From Burkholderiaceae bacterium (lineage in GTDB: Bacteria; Pseudomonadota; Gammaproteobacteria; Burkholderiales; Burkholderiaceae), in contig CANCQD010000066.1 in NCBI GenBank assembly GCA_947380285.1, positions 1-13,843 on the forward strand: a stretch of DNA of 13,843 nt, given 5' to 3'. The notes under the pieces are model-generated. The model ran no database searches and was not told the DNA's origin. It saw only the letters and a program-made list of their open reading frames with translations. Of the stretch, positions 1 to 6,317 are shown in pieces. Positions within the stretch are counted from its first letter, which is position 1; each line of letters opens with the position of its first letter. The translations under genes and the position numbers were made by a program.

Positions 1-774
1 ACATTAGCACCTCAGGCCATTAAAAATGGTAAAGATGAACGTCAGCTCCAAGGCTTTTATGAGAAGGGCCCTGATGCGCAACTTGGCTATACCTTCCCGA
101 CGCTCTTAACCGAGTATGTGATGAAGAATACCCATGTGCCAGTTGGCCCATGGCGCGGTGTGAATACCAACCAAAATGGCATCTTCATGGAATGCTTTAT
201 GGATGAGTGTGCCAAGGCAGCCGGAAAAGATCCGGTGCAATTTAGACAGGCGCTAATGCAAAGTCATCCAAAGCATTTGGGTGTTCTAAATGCTGCCGCC
301 AAAAAAGCGGATTGGGATAAGTCTTTGCCCGCAGGAACCTACCGAGGTGTTGCTCAGTTCATGGGCTATGCCAGTTACTCTGCTTGCGTAGCTGAAGTAA
401 CTGTACAAAACAACGTTGTTAAAGTCACGCGATTGGTATTTGCTTTGAATTCTGGGCATGTTGTAAATCCATATTTAACGCGCGAGCAAATTGAAGGTTC
501 AGTAGCCATGGCATTGGGGGCAATTTTCTTGCCAGAGATCTCTGTAGAAAACGGTCGTATCAAACAGCGGAATTTGGATACATACCCACTACTAAGGCTA
601 TCTGCAACACCGAGGATTGAAACAGTCCTGGTTCCGAGTTTTGATTTTTGGGGTGGAGTGGGTGAGCCAACCATTTGCGTAGTTGGTCCGGCTGTAGCAA
701 ACGCTATATCTGCTGCAATTGGTAGGCCAGTGCGGAACTTCCCGCTAAGTAAAGAAGGTTTGAGTTTGGCTTAA
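1..774 (+). CDS. Molybdopterin-dependent hydroxylase large subunit (isoquinoline 1-oxidoreductase beta / xanthine dehydrogenase family), 3' part only
   Basis: Partial gene: frame 1 is open from the first base, giving the last 257 residues of a protein whose family is normally about 700 or more residues long. The family hydroxylates aromatic N-heterocycles or aldehydes with a molybdopterin centre, and electrons leave through a separate [2Fe-2S] subunit. Seen: the stretch PVGPWRGVNTNQNGIFMECF near residues 47-66, typical of the cofactor-binding part of IorB-like proteins, followed by a DECAKAAGKDP helix. Near the end is GGVGEP with its glutamate at bases 664-666 (residue 222); in this family that glutamate is the catalytic base. 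The C-terminal PAVANAISAAIGRPVRNFPL is also typical. No cysteine-rich iron-sulfur motif is present, which fits a large subunit. Substrate cannot be told. The partner subunit and N-terminal signal, if any, lie outside the window. Confidence 0.85.
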   Translation, partial: TLAPQAIKNGKDERQLQGFYEKGPDAQLGYTFPTLLTEYVMKNTHVPVGPWRGVNTNQNGIFMECFMDECAKAAGKDPVQFRQALMQSHPKHLGVLNAAAKKADWDKSLPAGTYRGVAQFMGYASYSACVAEVTVQNNVVKVTRLVFALNSGHVVNPYLTREQIEGSVAMALGAIFLPEISVENGRIKQRNLDTYPLLRLSATPRIETVLVPSFDFWGGVGEPTICVVGPAVANAISAAIGRPVRNFPLSKEGLSLA

Positions 775-802
775 CGCTTAATCCCATTCCAATTGATAAC
801 TG

Positions 803-837
803 CGACCCCATTAATCCTATATTAATGGGGTCGTTTA
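803..837 (+). terminator. Perfect 13-bp stem-loop after the hydroxylase gene, overlapping the msrQ leader
   Basis: Bases 803-815 are the exact reverse complement of 821-833, with a 5-base loop (816-820). Three T's and TAATA follow. The stem is strong enough for a rho-independent terminator but the T-tract is short. It begins 28 bases after the hydroxylase stop codon. It ends only 13 bases before the msrQ ATG, so its right arm contains the only G-rich, Shine-Dalgarno-like bases (GGGG, 827-830) near that start. It may therefore act as a terminator, as a translational control hairpin, or both. Confidence 0.7.
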
Positions 838-846
838 ATATGTCTT

Positions 847-1434
847 ATGAAGTTTATTAAGGTAACAGTCTTTCTCTTATCCCTTGCTCCCTTAGCCCGC
901 TTAATTTGGTTGGGTAGTCATGAGGGTCTGGGGGCCAATCCCATTGAATTTATTACCCGCTCAACCGGAACCTGGGCACTAGTCTTTTTATGTATTACGC
1001 TTGCGATGACTCCTTTGAGATTGGTTACGGGGCTGACTGTATGGATAAAGCTGCGTCGCATGTTGGGACTCTTTTGTTTCTTCTACGCCTGTATGCACTT
1101 TTCGATTTGGTTCTGGTTGGATCAGAATCTAGATCTTCAATCCATGTGGAGTGATGTCGTCAAGCGACCCTTTATCACGATGGGCTTTCTGACCTTGGTG
1201 TTACTGACGCCCTTAGCGTTGACATCAAACCAGTGGGCAGTTCGCCAGCTTGGAAGGCGCTGGACTTTATTACATAAGCTCGTATATTTAATCGCCTGTA
1301 CTGCAATAGTTCACTATTGGTGGCATAAAGCAGGCAAGAACGATTTGGAAACGGTCTCTATTTATGGAGCGGTGATTTTAATATTGCTTCTTTGTCGATT
1401 GCCATCGCTAAAGAGGCTTCTTCAGCGAAAGTAA
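847..1434 (+). CDS. msrQ: MsrQ, haem-binding membrane subunit of the MsrPQ methionine sulfoxide reductase
   Basis: MsrQ (formerly YedZ) is an inner-membrane b-type cytochrome that passes electrons, from quinol or flavin, to the periplasmic molybdoenzyme MsrP, which repairs oxidised methionines. Seen: 195 residues, close to the family's usual 200 or so, almost entirely hydrophobic with about five to six membrane segments. The motif ACMHFSIWF has His84, LLHKLVYL has His143, and IVHYWWHKAGK has His156 and His160. The spacing of His84, His143 and His156 matches the haem-ligand histidines of E. coli MsrQ (91, 151, 164). The ATG at 847 is the only usable start: a TAA lies in frame at 823-825 and no start codon falls between. 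No good ribosome binding site is seen except GGGG at 827-830 inside a hairpin. The gene upstream is a Mo hydroxylase, not msrP, so the partner must be elsewhere or absent. Confidence 0.9.
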   Translation: MKFIKVTVFLLSLAPLARLIWLGSHEGLGANPIEFITRSTGTWALVFLCITLAMTPLRLVTGLTVWIKLRRMLGLFCFFYACMHFSIWFWLDQNLDLQSMWSDVVKRPFITMGFLTLVLLTPLALTSNQWAVRQLGRRWTLLHKLVYLIACTAIVHYWWHKAGKNDLETVSIYGAVILILLLCRLPSLKRLLQRK

Positions 1435-1470
1435 AAATCATTAGCGCCAAGAGGGCCTGCGTAATGATTT
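1435..1470 (+). terminator. Imperfect stem-loop directly after the msrQ stop
   Basis: Bases 1435-1443 pair exactly with 1462-1470. After one bulged G (1444), bases 1445-1447 pair with 1459-1461, making a 12-bp stem with an 11-base loop. It begins at the base after the msrQ stop codon. The right arm ends in ATTT with no further T-run, so it may be a weak terminator or an mRNA 3'-end stabiliser instead. Confidence 0.4.
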
Positions 1471-1535
1471 GCCGTAAATTCATGCAGTCATGGTGAGTAA
1501 TATGAAAGTAAAGGTTAAAGCTGGGGTGCCCTACA

Positions 1536-1871
1536 ATGGGATTCATGAATACATTCTTCTCGAAGTTCAGTCCACTTTTATTATTGGGAGGCGTTTTTGC
1601 TTGCACTCAAACACCTCCTCAACCCCCTGGGTCGACAACATACTCCCCATATACTCCACAGCAGATCAAGGAGTTTAATGGTCAGACTATCTCTCCGGTT
1701 GAGGGGCCATTTGGCCCAGTGGATCCAAACGCAGAAGATCAACGCCTATCTAAAGAGCGCGCATCGGATTCAAAATTGTATAGTCAACCAAAAGGCGAAC
1801 AAGAGGCAGAGGCAATAGAAACACAATCAGCCGACCCTTATCAAGCAACGAAGCCGGTCATTACTTTCTAG
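1536..1871 (+). CDS. Small predicted lipoprotein of unknown function
   Basis: I do not recognise a family. The 111-residue product starts with a short basic/polar N-terminus and a hydrophobic stretch (about residues 11-22), then a lipobox-like V-F-A-C with the cysteine at residue 23. That suggests signal peptidase II processing and lipid anchoring. Threonine at +2 would favour the outer membrane by the E. coli rule. The mature part is about 88 residues, rich in Pro, Gln, Ser and Glu, with no predicted helix-rich core, so it looks largely unstructured. Phe at -2 of the lipobox is unusual. A GGGG at 1523-1526 lies about 9 bases before the ATG at 1536; a second ATG at 1545 would also keep the signal peptide. 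The gene follows msrQ by about 100 bases on the same strand, and its TAG stop overlaps the stop of the convergent SRAP gene. Confidence 0.65.
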   Translation: MGFMNTFFSKFSPLLLLGGVFACTQTPPQPPGSTTYSPYTPQQIKEFNGQTISPVEGPFGPVDPNAEDQRLSKERASDSKLYSQPKGEQEAEAIETQSADPYQATKPVITF

Positions 1872-2488
1872 ACGATTGTAAGCTCAGGCATAGAGTTCAA
1901 TTGCAGCAACGCTTGCGCTTCTTCTGGCGTGGCATTGAGCCAAGCATTAAAGAGCTCAGGACGTAATGGAACAACCGTACGTTTTTCATCTTCGGGTTTA
2001 TGCATGCGCTGCATGACTGGGTGACCGTCGGCATTAATCGTGAGCATAGAAAAAGAAACAATTAGCTCACCAGTTTCTGGTTCGGTCCAGGTATCCCAGA
2101 TTGAGGCAATGGCCATCGGTTCCTGATTGGCTTGTTTAATGGCAGTGCGCACTGCTTTACCTGACTCATAACAGGGCTCATAAAAAGTATCGGCTAAGGC
2201 GAGTGCGTAATGCCGTGTTTTCCAGGCGTGTTTATAGGAGGGTTTCTCGGCAACTGTTTCCGCTCTGGCGTTGTATGTTTTTCTGCCGAAGGTTTCCTCT
2301 TTGGCCCAGGATGGTAATAAACCAAAACGGGCTAAACCAATCGCAGTGCGCTGATTATTATGGCTTTTCAGGATGATGGGCCCAGGGTAAGTAGGGAATA
2401 CATCGTGGGCATTAGATGCTGGTAGATCGAGATCAAAGTGGGATTTAACCCAGTCAACATTGACGGTCGTGAGGTATTGAATGCACAT
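1868..2488 (-). CDS. SRAP domain protein (HMCES/YedK family), abasic-site DNA-protein crosslinker
   Basis: The family covalently captures abasic sites in single-stranded DNA through the N-terminal cysteine exposed after Met removal, shielding them during replication. Seen over 206 residues: Cys2 in MCIQY; FGLLPSWAK at 55-63; TYNARAET with Asn73; LADTFYEP with Glu104; and NADGHPVMQRMHKPEDEKR with His163. These match the Cys2, Asn, Glu and His active-site set of YedK. The DEKR-type insertion after the histidine is a version I associate with Burkholderiales. The usual MCGRY start is here MCIQY, so the Arg after the catalytic Cys is replaced by Gln. The start at 2488 is fixed by the need for Cys2. 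No clear Shine-Dalgarno is seen. No SOS box was recognised upstream. It is convergent with the lipoprotein gene and divergent from the parvulin-like gene. Confidence 0.9.
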   Translation of the reverse strand: MCIQYLTTVNVDWVKSHFDLDLPASNAHDVFPTYPGPIILKSHNNQRTAIGLARFGLLPSWAKEETFGRKTYNARAETVAEKPSYKHAWKTRHYALALADTFYEPCYESGKAVRTAIKQANQEPMAIASIWDTWTEPETGELIVSFSMLTINADGHPVMQRMHKPEDEKRTVVPLRPELFNAWLNATPEEAQALLQLNSMPELTIV

Positions 2489-2572
2489 GGGCTAATTTTA
2501 CTGCGGCTTAATACAGTTTGACCTAGGCCTGCTGGTACCATTGAGGCTAAATTTTAGAAAGATATCTTCCTT
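2489..2572. promoter_or_regulatory. Divergent intergenic region between the SRAP and parvulin-like genes
   Basis: These 84 bases must hold the start signals for both flanking genes. A TTGACC at about 2518-2523 resembles a -35 box reading right, but no -10 box lies at normal spacing, so I do not assign a promoter. Purine-rich AGAAAGA (2556-2562) about 10 bases before the ATG at 2573 is the only candidate ribosome binding site for the rightward gene. Confidence 0.3.
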
Positions 2573-3415
2573 ATGAAACCTTTTACTTCTGTCTTAAATC
2601 CAATGTTGGTGCGCTTTTTTGCTGCAGGCTTATTAACAGCTGCGTTGGTAAGCGGCGCTGAGGCACAGCAAAGTGGTTTACCAATTAATGCTGCCGCATC
2701 TGTAAACGGTACCATTATTACCAATGACATGGTAGAGCAGGGAATTAAGGTTGCTCTTTCTCAAGGACAAAAGGATTCTCCAGAGCTGCGCAAAATAGTG
2801 ATTGAAAAGTATATTGAAGTTTTATTGCTTTCTCAGCAAGCTGAGAAAGACGGCTTGGCTAATTCTGAGAAAGCCAATACACAGCTCATGATGATTCGCC
2901 AAAACTATTTGGCAGATCTTGAGTTGTCGACTTATATGGCCAAAAATCCAATCACCGATGCAGATATCCAGGCTGAGTACAACAAAGAGATTGCAACTTT
3001 GGGACCTCAAGGAATGATTATGGAATATAAGGTAAGCGATATCGCGGTAGCGAGTGAAGCGGATGCTCAAGCAGCATTAGCTCGCATTAAAAAAGGCGAG
3101 CCATTTGATAAGGTTGCCAAGAGTGTTTCCTTAGCGCCGAACAAGGTACAGGGTGGCGCTGTGGGCTGGATTCAGGCGGGGCAGGTAGCACCTCAACTGG
3201 CTACCGTATTAACTACGCTAGCCAAAGGCCAAGTTTCACCAGCGCCAATCCAGATGCAACAAGGTTGGTACTTGATTAAGTTGGAAGATAAAAAATCGAG
3301 TAAGCCACCATCATTTGAGCAAGCGAAGCCGGCTATTCGTGCTGGAATGACGCAAAGAAAGCAATATGAGTTCTTGGGTCAGATCGCAAAAGACGCAAAG
3401 ATTGTGGTTCAGTAA
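2573..3415 (+). CDS. Exported SurA/parvulin-type peptidylprolyl isomerase-like protein
   Basis: Probably a periplasmic folding factor. Seen over 280 residues: an N-terminal signal peptide with hydrophobic core about residues 11-27 and an AEA|QQ cleavage site after Ala31; an N-terminal helical region (about 38-130) of SurA/PrsA type (VNGTIITNDMVEQ near 44-56); then a parvulin domain at about 150-240 (EYKVSDIAV, IKKGEPFDKVAKSVS, QGGAVGWIQAGQV, LAKGQVS, QQGWYLIKLEDK); and a C-terminal helix that may pack back on the N-terminal region. The motif that normally reads RHIL has no histidine here (KVSDI), and the one that reads GYHII is GWYLI. Both histidines of the parvulin active site are therefore missing, and it may be mainly a chaperone. 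No lipobox is seen. It stands alone in its strand run and ends at a strong terminator. Confidence 0.85.
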   Translation: MKPFTSVLNPMLVRFFAAGLLTAALVSGAEAQQSGLPINAAASVNGTIITNDMVEQGIKVALSQGQKDSPELRKIVIEKYIEVLLLSQQAEKDGLANSEKANTQLMMIRQNYLADLELSTYMAKNPITDADIQAEYNKEIATLGPQGMIMEYKVSDIAVASEADAQAALARIKKGEPFDKVAKSVSLAPNKVQGGAVGWIQAGQVAPQLATVLTTLAKGQVSPAPIQMQQGWYLIKLEDKKSSKPPSFEQAKPAIRAGMTQRKQYEFLGQIAKDAKIVVQ

Positions 3416-3440
3416 AAAGCGATAGTAGAGCTTGCAATAG

Positions 3441-3470
3441 AAAAAAGGACTCCTAGGAGTCCTTTTTATT
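3441..3470. terminator. Bidirectional rho-independent terminator
   Basis: Bases 3442-3454 are the exact reverse complement of 3455-3467: an A-run, GGACTCCT, AGGAGTCC, then a T-run. It folds as an 11-bp stem with a 4-base loop and has a T-run on either strand. It lies between the convergent parvulin-like gene and folA, and its right end includes the folA stop codon at 3466-3468. Confidence 0.9.
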
Positions 3471-3954
3471 TGCGCTCTAAAGTAATAAAGCTAAAAGAGG
3501 TATCACCCTCAGAACTAGGAGTTCTCTCTATTTCTTGCCAGGCAGATTCGTTGGGCACTTCAAAGAAAGTATCGCCACCTTCAATATCTAAATCGATTTC
3601 AGTAATGTAGAGACGGTCTGCTTTATCAAATGCTTGCTTGAAAAGTTGCTCACCACCGATAACAAAAACACGCGAAAAATCACTCAAGCGATCTAGTGCC
3701 TCATCCAAGGAGCCAGCCAATTCTGCACCGGATAATTGAAAGTCGGCATTGCGACTCACTACGATGTTTCGGCGTCCAGGCAAAGGTCGCCCAATGGACT
3801 CCCAAGTCTTGCGACCCATAATGACGGGATGGCCCATGGTCACGCGCTTGAAAAACTGTAAATCTGCTGAGATTTTCCAGGGCATTTGGTTATTGCGACC
3901 AATGACGTGATTGCGGGAGCGCGCAACAATCATGGAGATAGCAGGTTGTGTCAT
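3466..3954 (-). CDS. folA: Dihydrofolate reductase
   Basis: Reduces dihydrofolate to tetrahydrofolate with NADPH in the cytoplasm, recycling the product of ThyA. Seen over 162 residues (E. coli 159): VIGRNNQMPWKISADLQFFK with the active-site acid Asp31 (E. coli Asp27) and Trp26 in the Met20-type loop; MGRKTWESIGRPLPGRRNIV at 46-65 with the arginines that hold the glutamate tail and NADPH phosphate; VFVIGGEQLF at 96-105, the nucleotide-binding glycine pair; and a C-terminal SFSFITLERK strand. The start gives the normal N-terminus (ISMIVARS). No Shine-Dalgarno is obvious. It lies 14 bases downstream of thyA, so co-transcription is likely, and ends inside the bidirectional terminator. This is a chromosomal-type enzyme; nothing suggests an acquired trimethoprim-resistant form. 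Confidence 0.97.
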   Translation of the reverse strand: MTQPAISMIVARSRNHVIGRNNQMPWKISADLQFFKRVTMGHPVIMGRKTWESIGRPLPGRRNIVVSRNADFQLSGAELAGSLDEALDRLSDFSRVFVIGGEQLFKQAFDKADRLYITEIDLDIEGGDTFFEVPNESAWQEIERTPSSEGDTSFSFITLERK

Positions 3955-3968
3955 AAATTGCTAAATTC

Positions 3969-4763
3969 TTAAATAGCTACAGGAGCTTTAATGTGGGGGT
4001 GAGATTCGTAACCGACGATTTCAAAGTCTTCAAATTCATAATCAAACATTGAATCAGGCTTGCGCAAAATATTCAGCTTCGGTAGCGGGAAGAAATCGCG
4101 GGATAGCTGAAGTTCTACTTGCTCTAGATGATTACTATATAAATGGCAATCACCACCAGTCCAAATAAAGTCTCCCACTTCTAAATTGCATTGTTGCGCC
4201 ATCATATGAGTCAACAATGCATAGCTAGCAATATTAAATGGCACACCCAAAAAGATATCAGCACTACGTTGATAGAGCTGGCAGGATAACTTACCATCAG
4301 CGACATAAAACTGAAAGAAGGCATGACAAGGTGCTAAAGCCATACGTGGTATGTCGGCTACATTCCACGCAGACACAATCATGCGACGAGAGTCTGGATT
4401 TTTCTTGATAGTCTCAACCACTTCTGAGATTTGATCGATATGCTCACCATTTGGAGCGGGCCATGAGCGCCATTGATAGCCATAAATCGGGCCTAATTCA
4501 CCATCCGGGGCGGCCCATTCATTCCAGATAGATACGCCGCGCTCTTTAAGCCAGTTATTGTTTGTACTGCCCTTGAGGAACCAAAGTAATTCGTAGATGA
4601 TGGATTTAAGATGTAACTTTTTGGTAGTTACCATTGGAAAGCCGTCAGCCAAGTTAAAGCGCATCTGATGTCCGAATACGGAGACCGTGCCAGTTCCAGT
4701 CCTATCGGACTTTTGAACCCCTTTTGCGAGGACTTCTTTCATGAGATCGTGATATTGACGCAT
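3969..4763 (-). CDS. thyA: Thymidylate synthase
   Basis: Methylates dUMP to dTMP using methylene-tetrahydrofolate, which becomes dihydrofolate. It is 264 residues, the same length as the E. coli enzyme. Seen: [18 protein letters not shown] at 19-36 with phosphate-binding Arg21; the nucleophile Cys146 in [34 protein letters not shown] at 162-181 with Arg166, Asp169 and Asn177; HLYSNHLEQ with the dUMP-binding His/Tyr pair; and a C-terminal IKAPVAI tail that closes over the active site. The ATG at 4763 gives the family's standard MRQYHDLM start. No Shine-Dalgarno is visible, only a TATATATA run. It is 45 bases downstream of the ferredoxin reductase gene and 14 bases upstream of folA. Confidence 0.98.
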   Translation of the reverse strand: MRQYHDLMKEVLAKGVQKSDRTGTGTVSVFGHQMRFNLADGFPMVTTKKLHLKSIIYELLWFLKGSTNNNWLKERGVSIWNEWAAPDGELGPIYGYQWRSWPAPNGEHIDQISEVVETIKKNPDSRRMIVSAWNVADIPRMALAPCHAFFQFYVADGKLSCQLYQRSADIFLGVPFNIASYALLTHMMAQQCNLEVGDFIWTGGDCHLYSNHLEQVELQLSRDFFPLPKLNILRKPDSMFDYEFEDFEIVGYESHPHIKAPVAI

Positions 4764-4808
4764 ATATATTGGCTAAAAGTAGTGATGTATTAACGTATTA
4801 AGGATAGC

Positions 4809-5855
4809 TTACTCGAATGTAGGCGACTTCACTCCCAAGGCCTTGTGAAGCTTGGGGGAGGTAGTCGTATATTGAAGTTGAATCTGCTTACCTGGGTTTA
4901 AGTACTCCGCAGCTGCAAATGCGGCAAGGGCGGCTTCATGAAATCCAGAGAGGATCAGTTTTTTCTTGCCTGGATAAACGTTGATATCACCAACCGCATA
5001 AATTCCCGTGGTACTGGTTTGAAATTTTTCGGTATCGACACAAATTTGTTTGCGATCGATATTAAGGCCCCACTCCGCAATAGGCCCTAACTTCGGTGAG
5101 AGGCCATAAAACACTAAAAGGTCATCTAAGGGGATTAGTTTGGAGTCGCCATCAATATTAGTAAAGGCTATTTCAGCAAGGAGACCATCTTTCTCTTCGT
5201 AGCCGGTAACTTGTCCAATAAGAAGTTCCATTTGATGGTTAGCACAAAGTTCACGCATTCTGGCAATGGATTTTGGTGCCGCTTTAAATTCATCGCGACG
5301 ATGAATCAAGGTAATGCTAGCTGCAATTTCGGAAAAATGAATTGCCCAATCTAGGGCAGCATCACCGCCACCACAAATCACAATTCTTTTCCCCGCAAAT
5401 TGCTCAGGATTTTTAACGTGATAAAAGACTTGCTTATTAATGTAAGCATCAATGCCTTCAAGATTAATAGTGCGTGGTTGAAAGGCCCCTACACCGCCAG
5501 CAATAAAGACGGTCTTGCTCAGAAATGTTTTATCTTGCGAGGTACTAATGAGGAAGCGTCCATCGGCTTGTGGCTCAAGCCTGCTGACCTCTTGGCCAAG
5601 ATGAAACTGGGCACCAAAGGGCTGAATTTGCTTTAATAAGTTATTAGTGAGTTCGCGGCCAGTACACACTGGGATCGCAGGAATATCGTAAATGGGTTTA
5701 TCTGGATAAAGCTCAATGCATTGACCTCCCACTTCTGGAAGTGAATCAATTACATGCGCTTTAATTTCGAGCAAACCTAATTCAAAAACTTGAAAGAGCC
5801 CCACAGGACCAGCCCCAATGATTACGGCATCGGATTCTATGGGTGAGTGCGACAC
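4809..5855 (-). CDS. Ferredoxin--NADP reductase, thioredoxin-reductase-like type
   Basis: A flavoprotein of the YumC/FNR2 type that moves electrons between NADPH and ferredoxin in the cytoplasm. Seen over 348 residues: FAD-binding GAGPVG at 14-19; [18 protein letters not shown] at 42-59, typical of this subfamily; a second Rossmann motif GGGDAALDW at 162-170 with HRRDEF at 185-190, whose arginines suit the NADPH 2'-phosphate; [19 protein letters not shown] at 286-304, closing the FAD site; and a C-terminal extension. The redox CxxC pair of true thioredoxin reductase is absent between the two nucleotide domains, which is the feature that separates FNR from TrxR. The start is GTG at 5855; an in-frame TAA lies five codons upstream and no ATG intervenes. 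It lies 19 bases behind fdxA, its likely electron partner. Confidence 0.93.
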   Translation of the reverse strand: MSHSPIESDAVIIGAGPVGLFQVFELGLLEIKAHVIDSLPEVGGQCIELYPDKPIYDIPAIPVCTGRELTNNLLKQIQPFGAQFHLGQEVSRLEPQADGRFLISTSQDKTFLSKTVFIAGGVGAFQPRTINLEGIDAYINKQVFYHVKNPEQFAGKRIVICGGGDAALDWAIHFSEIAASITLIHRRDEFKAAPKSIARMRELCANHQMELLIGQVTGYEEKDGLLAEIAFTNIDGDSKLIPLDDLLVFYGLSPKLGPIAEWGLNIDRKQICVDTEKFQTSTTGIYAVGDINVYPGKKKLILSGFHEAALAAFAAAEYLNPGKQIQLQYTTTSPKLHKALGVKSPTFE

Positions 5856-5874
5856 AAATTTATTAGATTAGAAA

Positions 5875-6198
5875 TTACTTTACTAGCTGATCAAGTTTAT
5901 CTTTAACATCTTTCCATTCTTCAGCATCTGGCAGTGCTGCTTTGGACTTGGTAATCGAGGTCCAAGAAGGGGAAAGATCGGCGTTTAATTTAATGAATGC
6001 TTGTTGATCGCCGGGAACATCATCTTCTGCATAAATAGCGTTTACGGGGCATTCAGGTACGCATACCGCGCAGTCTATGCACTCGTCCGGATCGATCACT
6101 AAAAAATTGGGGCCTTCGCGAAAGCAGTCAACTGGGCAAACATCAACGCAGTCGGTGTACTTGCAGCGGATACAAGATTCGGTAACTACATAAGTCAT
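5875..6198 (-). CDS. fdxA: Seven-iron ferredoxin FdxA ([3Fe-4S][4Fe-4S])
   Basis: A small low-potential electron carrier. Over 107 residues the cysteines fall at 9, 12, 17, 21, 25, 40, 43, 46 and 50. By analogy with Azotobacter ferredoxin I, Cys9, Cys17 and Cys50 hold the [3Fe-4S] cluster and Cys21, Cys40, Cys43 and Cys46 the [4Fe-4S] cluster. Motifs are [20 protein letters not shown] and [20 protein letters not shown]-terminal extension of about 50 residues ([15 protein letters not shown]) is normal for the FdxA group. It is first in a minus-strand run with the reductase, thyA and folA, and is divergent from the hydroxyacid dehydrogenase. No clear Shine-Dalgarno precedes the ATG. Confidence 0.96.
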   Translation of the reverse strand: MTYVVTESCIRCKYTDCVDVCPVDCFREGPNFLVIDPDECIDCAVCVPECPVNAIYAEDDVPGDQQAFIKLNADLSPSWTSITKSKAALPDAEEWKDVKDKLDQLVK

Positions 6199-6317
6199 GA
6201 TAATTTTGTTTCAAGAGCCCCAAAAATCCGGGTGCTAGGTTATAAAAGATCAATTTTAGCTGAAATAGCCTATTTTTCAGGCAAAACCCTATATTTACTT
6301 AAGGTAAAGTTCCCACT
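6199..6317. promoter_or_regulatory. Divergent promoter region fdxA / hydroxyacid dehydrogenase with an imperfect inverted repeat
   Basis: These 119 AT-rich bases separate two divergent genes and should hold both promoters. Bases 6260-6280 form an imperfect inverted repeat, CTGAAATAG...TATTTTTCAG, with 6-bp outer arms pairing exactly and two more pairs inside if two T's bulge. It could be a regulator site or a chance AT-rich repeat. A TATATT at 6290-6295 could be a -10 box for the rightward gene, but the matching -35 is poor. AAGGTAAAG at 6301-6309 provides a purine-rich ribosome binding site before the ATG at 6318. Confidence 0.4.

Noticed and set aside
1358..1606. Minus-strand open frame of 82 codons between msrQ and the lipoprotein gene
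   Set aside because: It overlaps the end of msrQ and the lipoprotein signal peptide, and shows no domain; the + strand frames explain the region better.
2518..2523. TTGACC as a -35 promoter element
   Set aside because: No -10-like hexamer lies 16-18 bases downstream, so a promoter cannot be supported.
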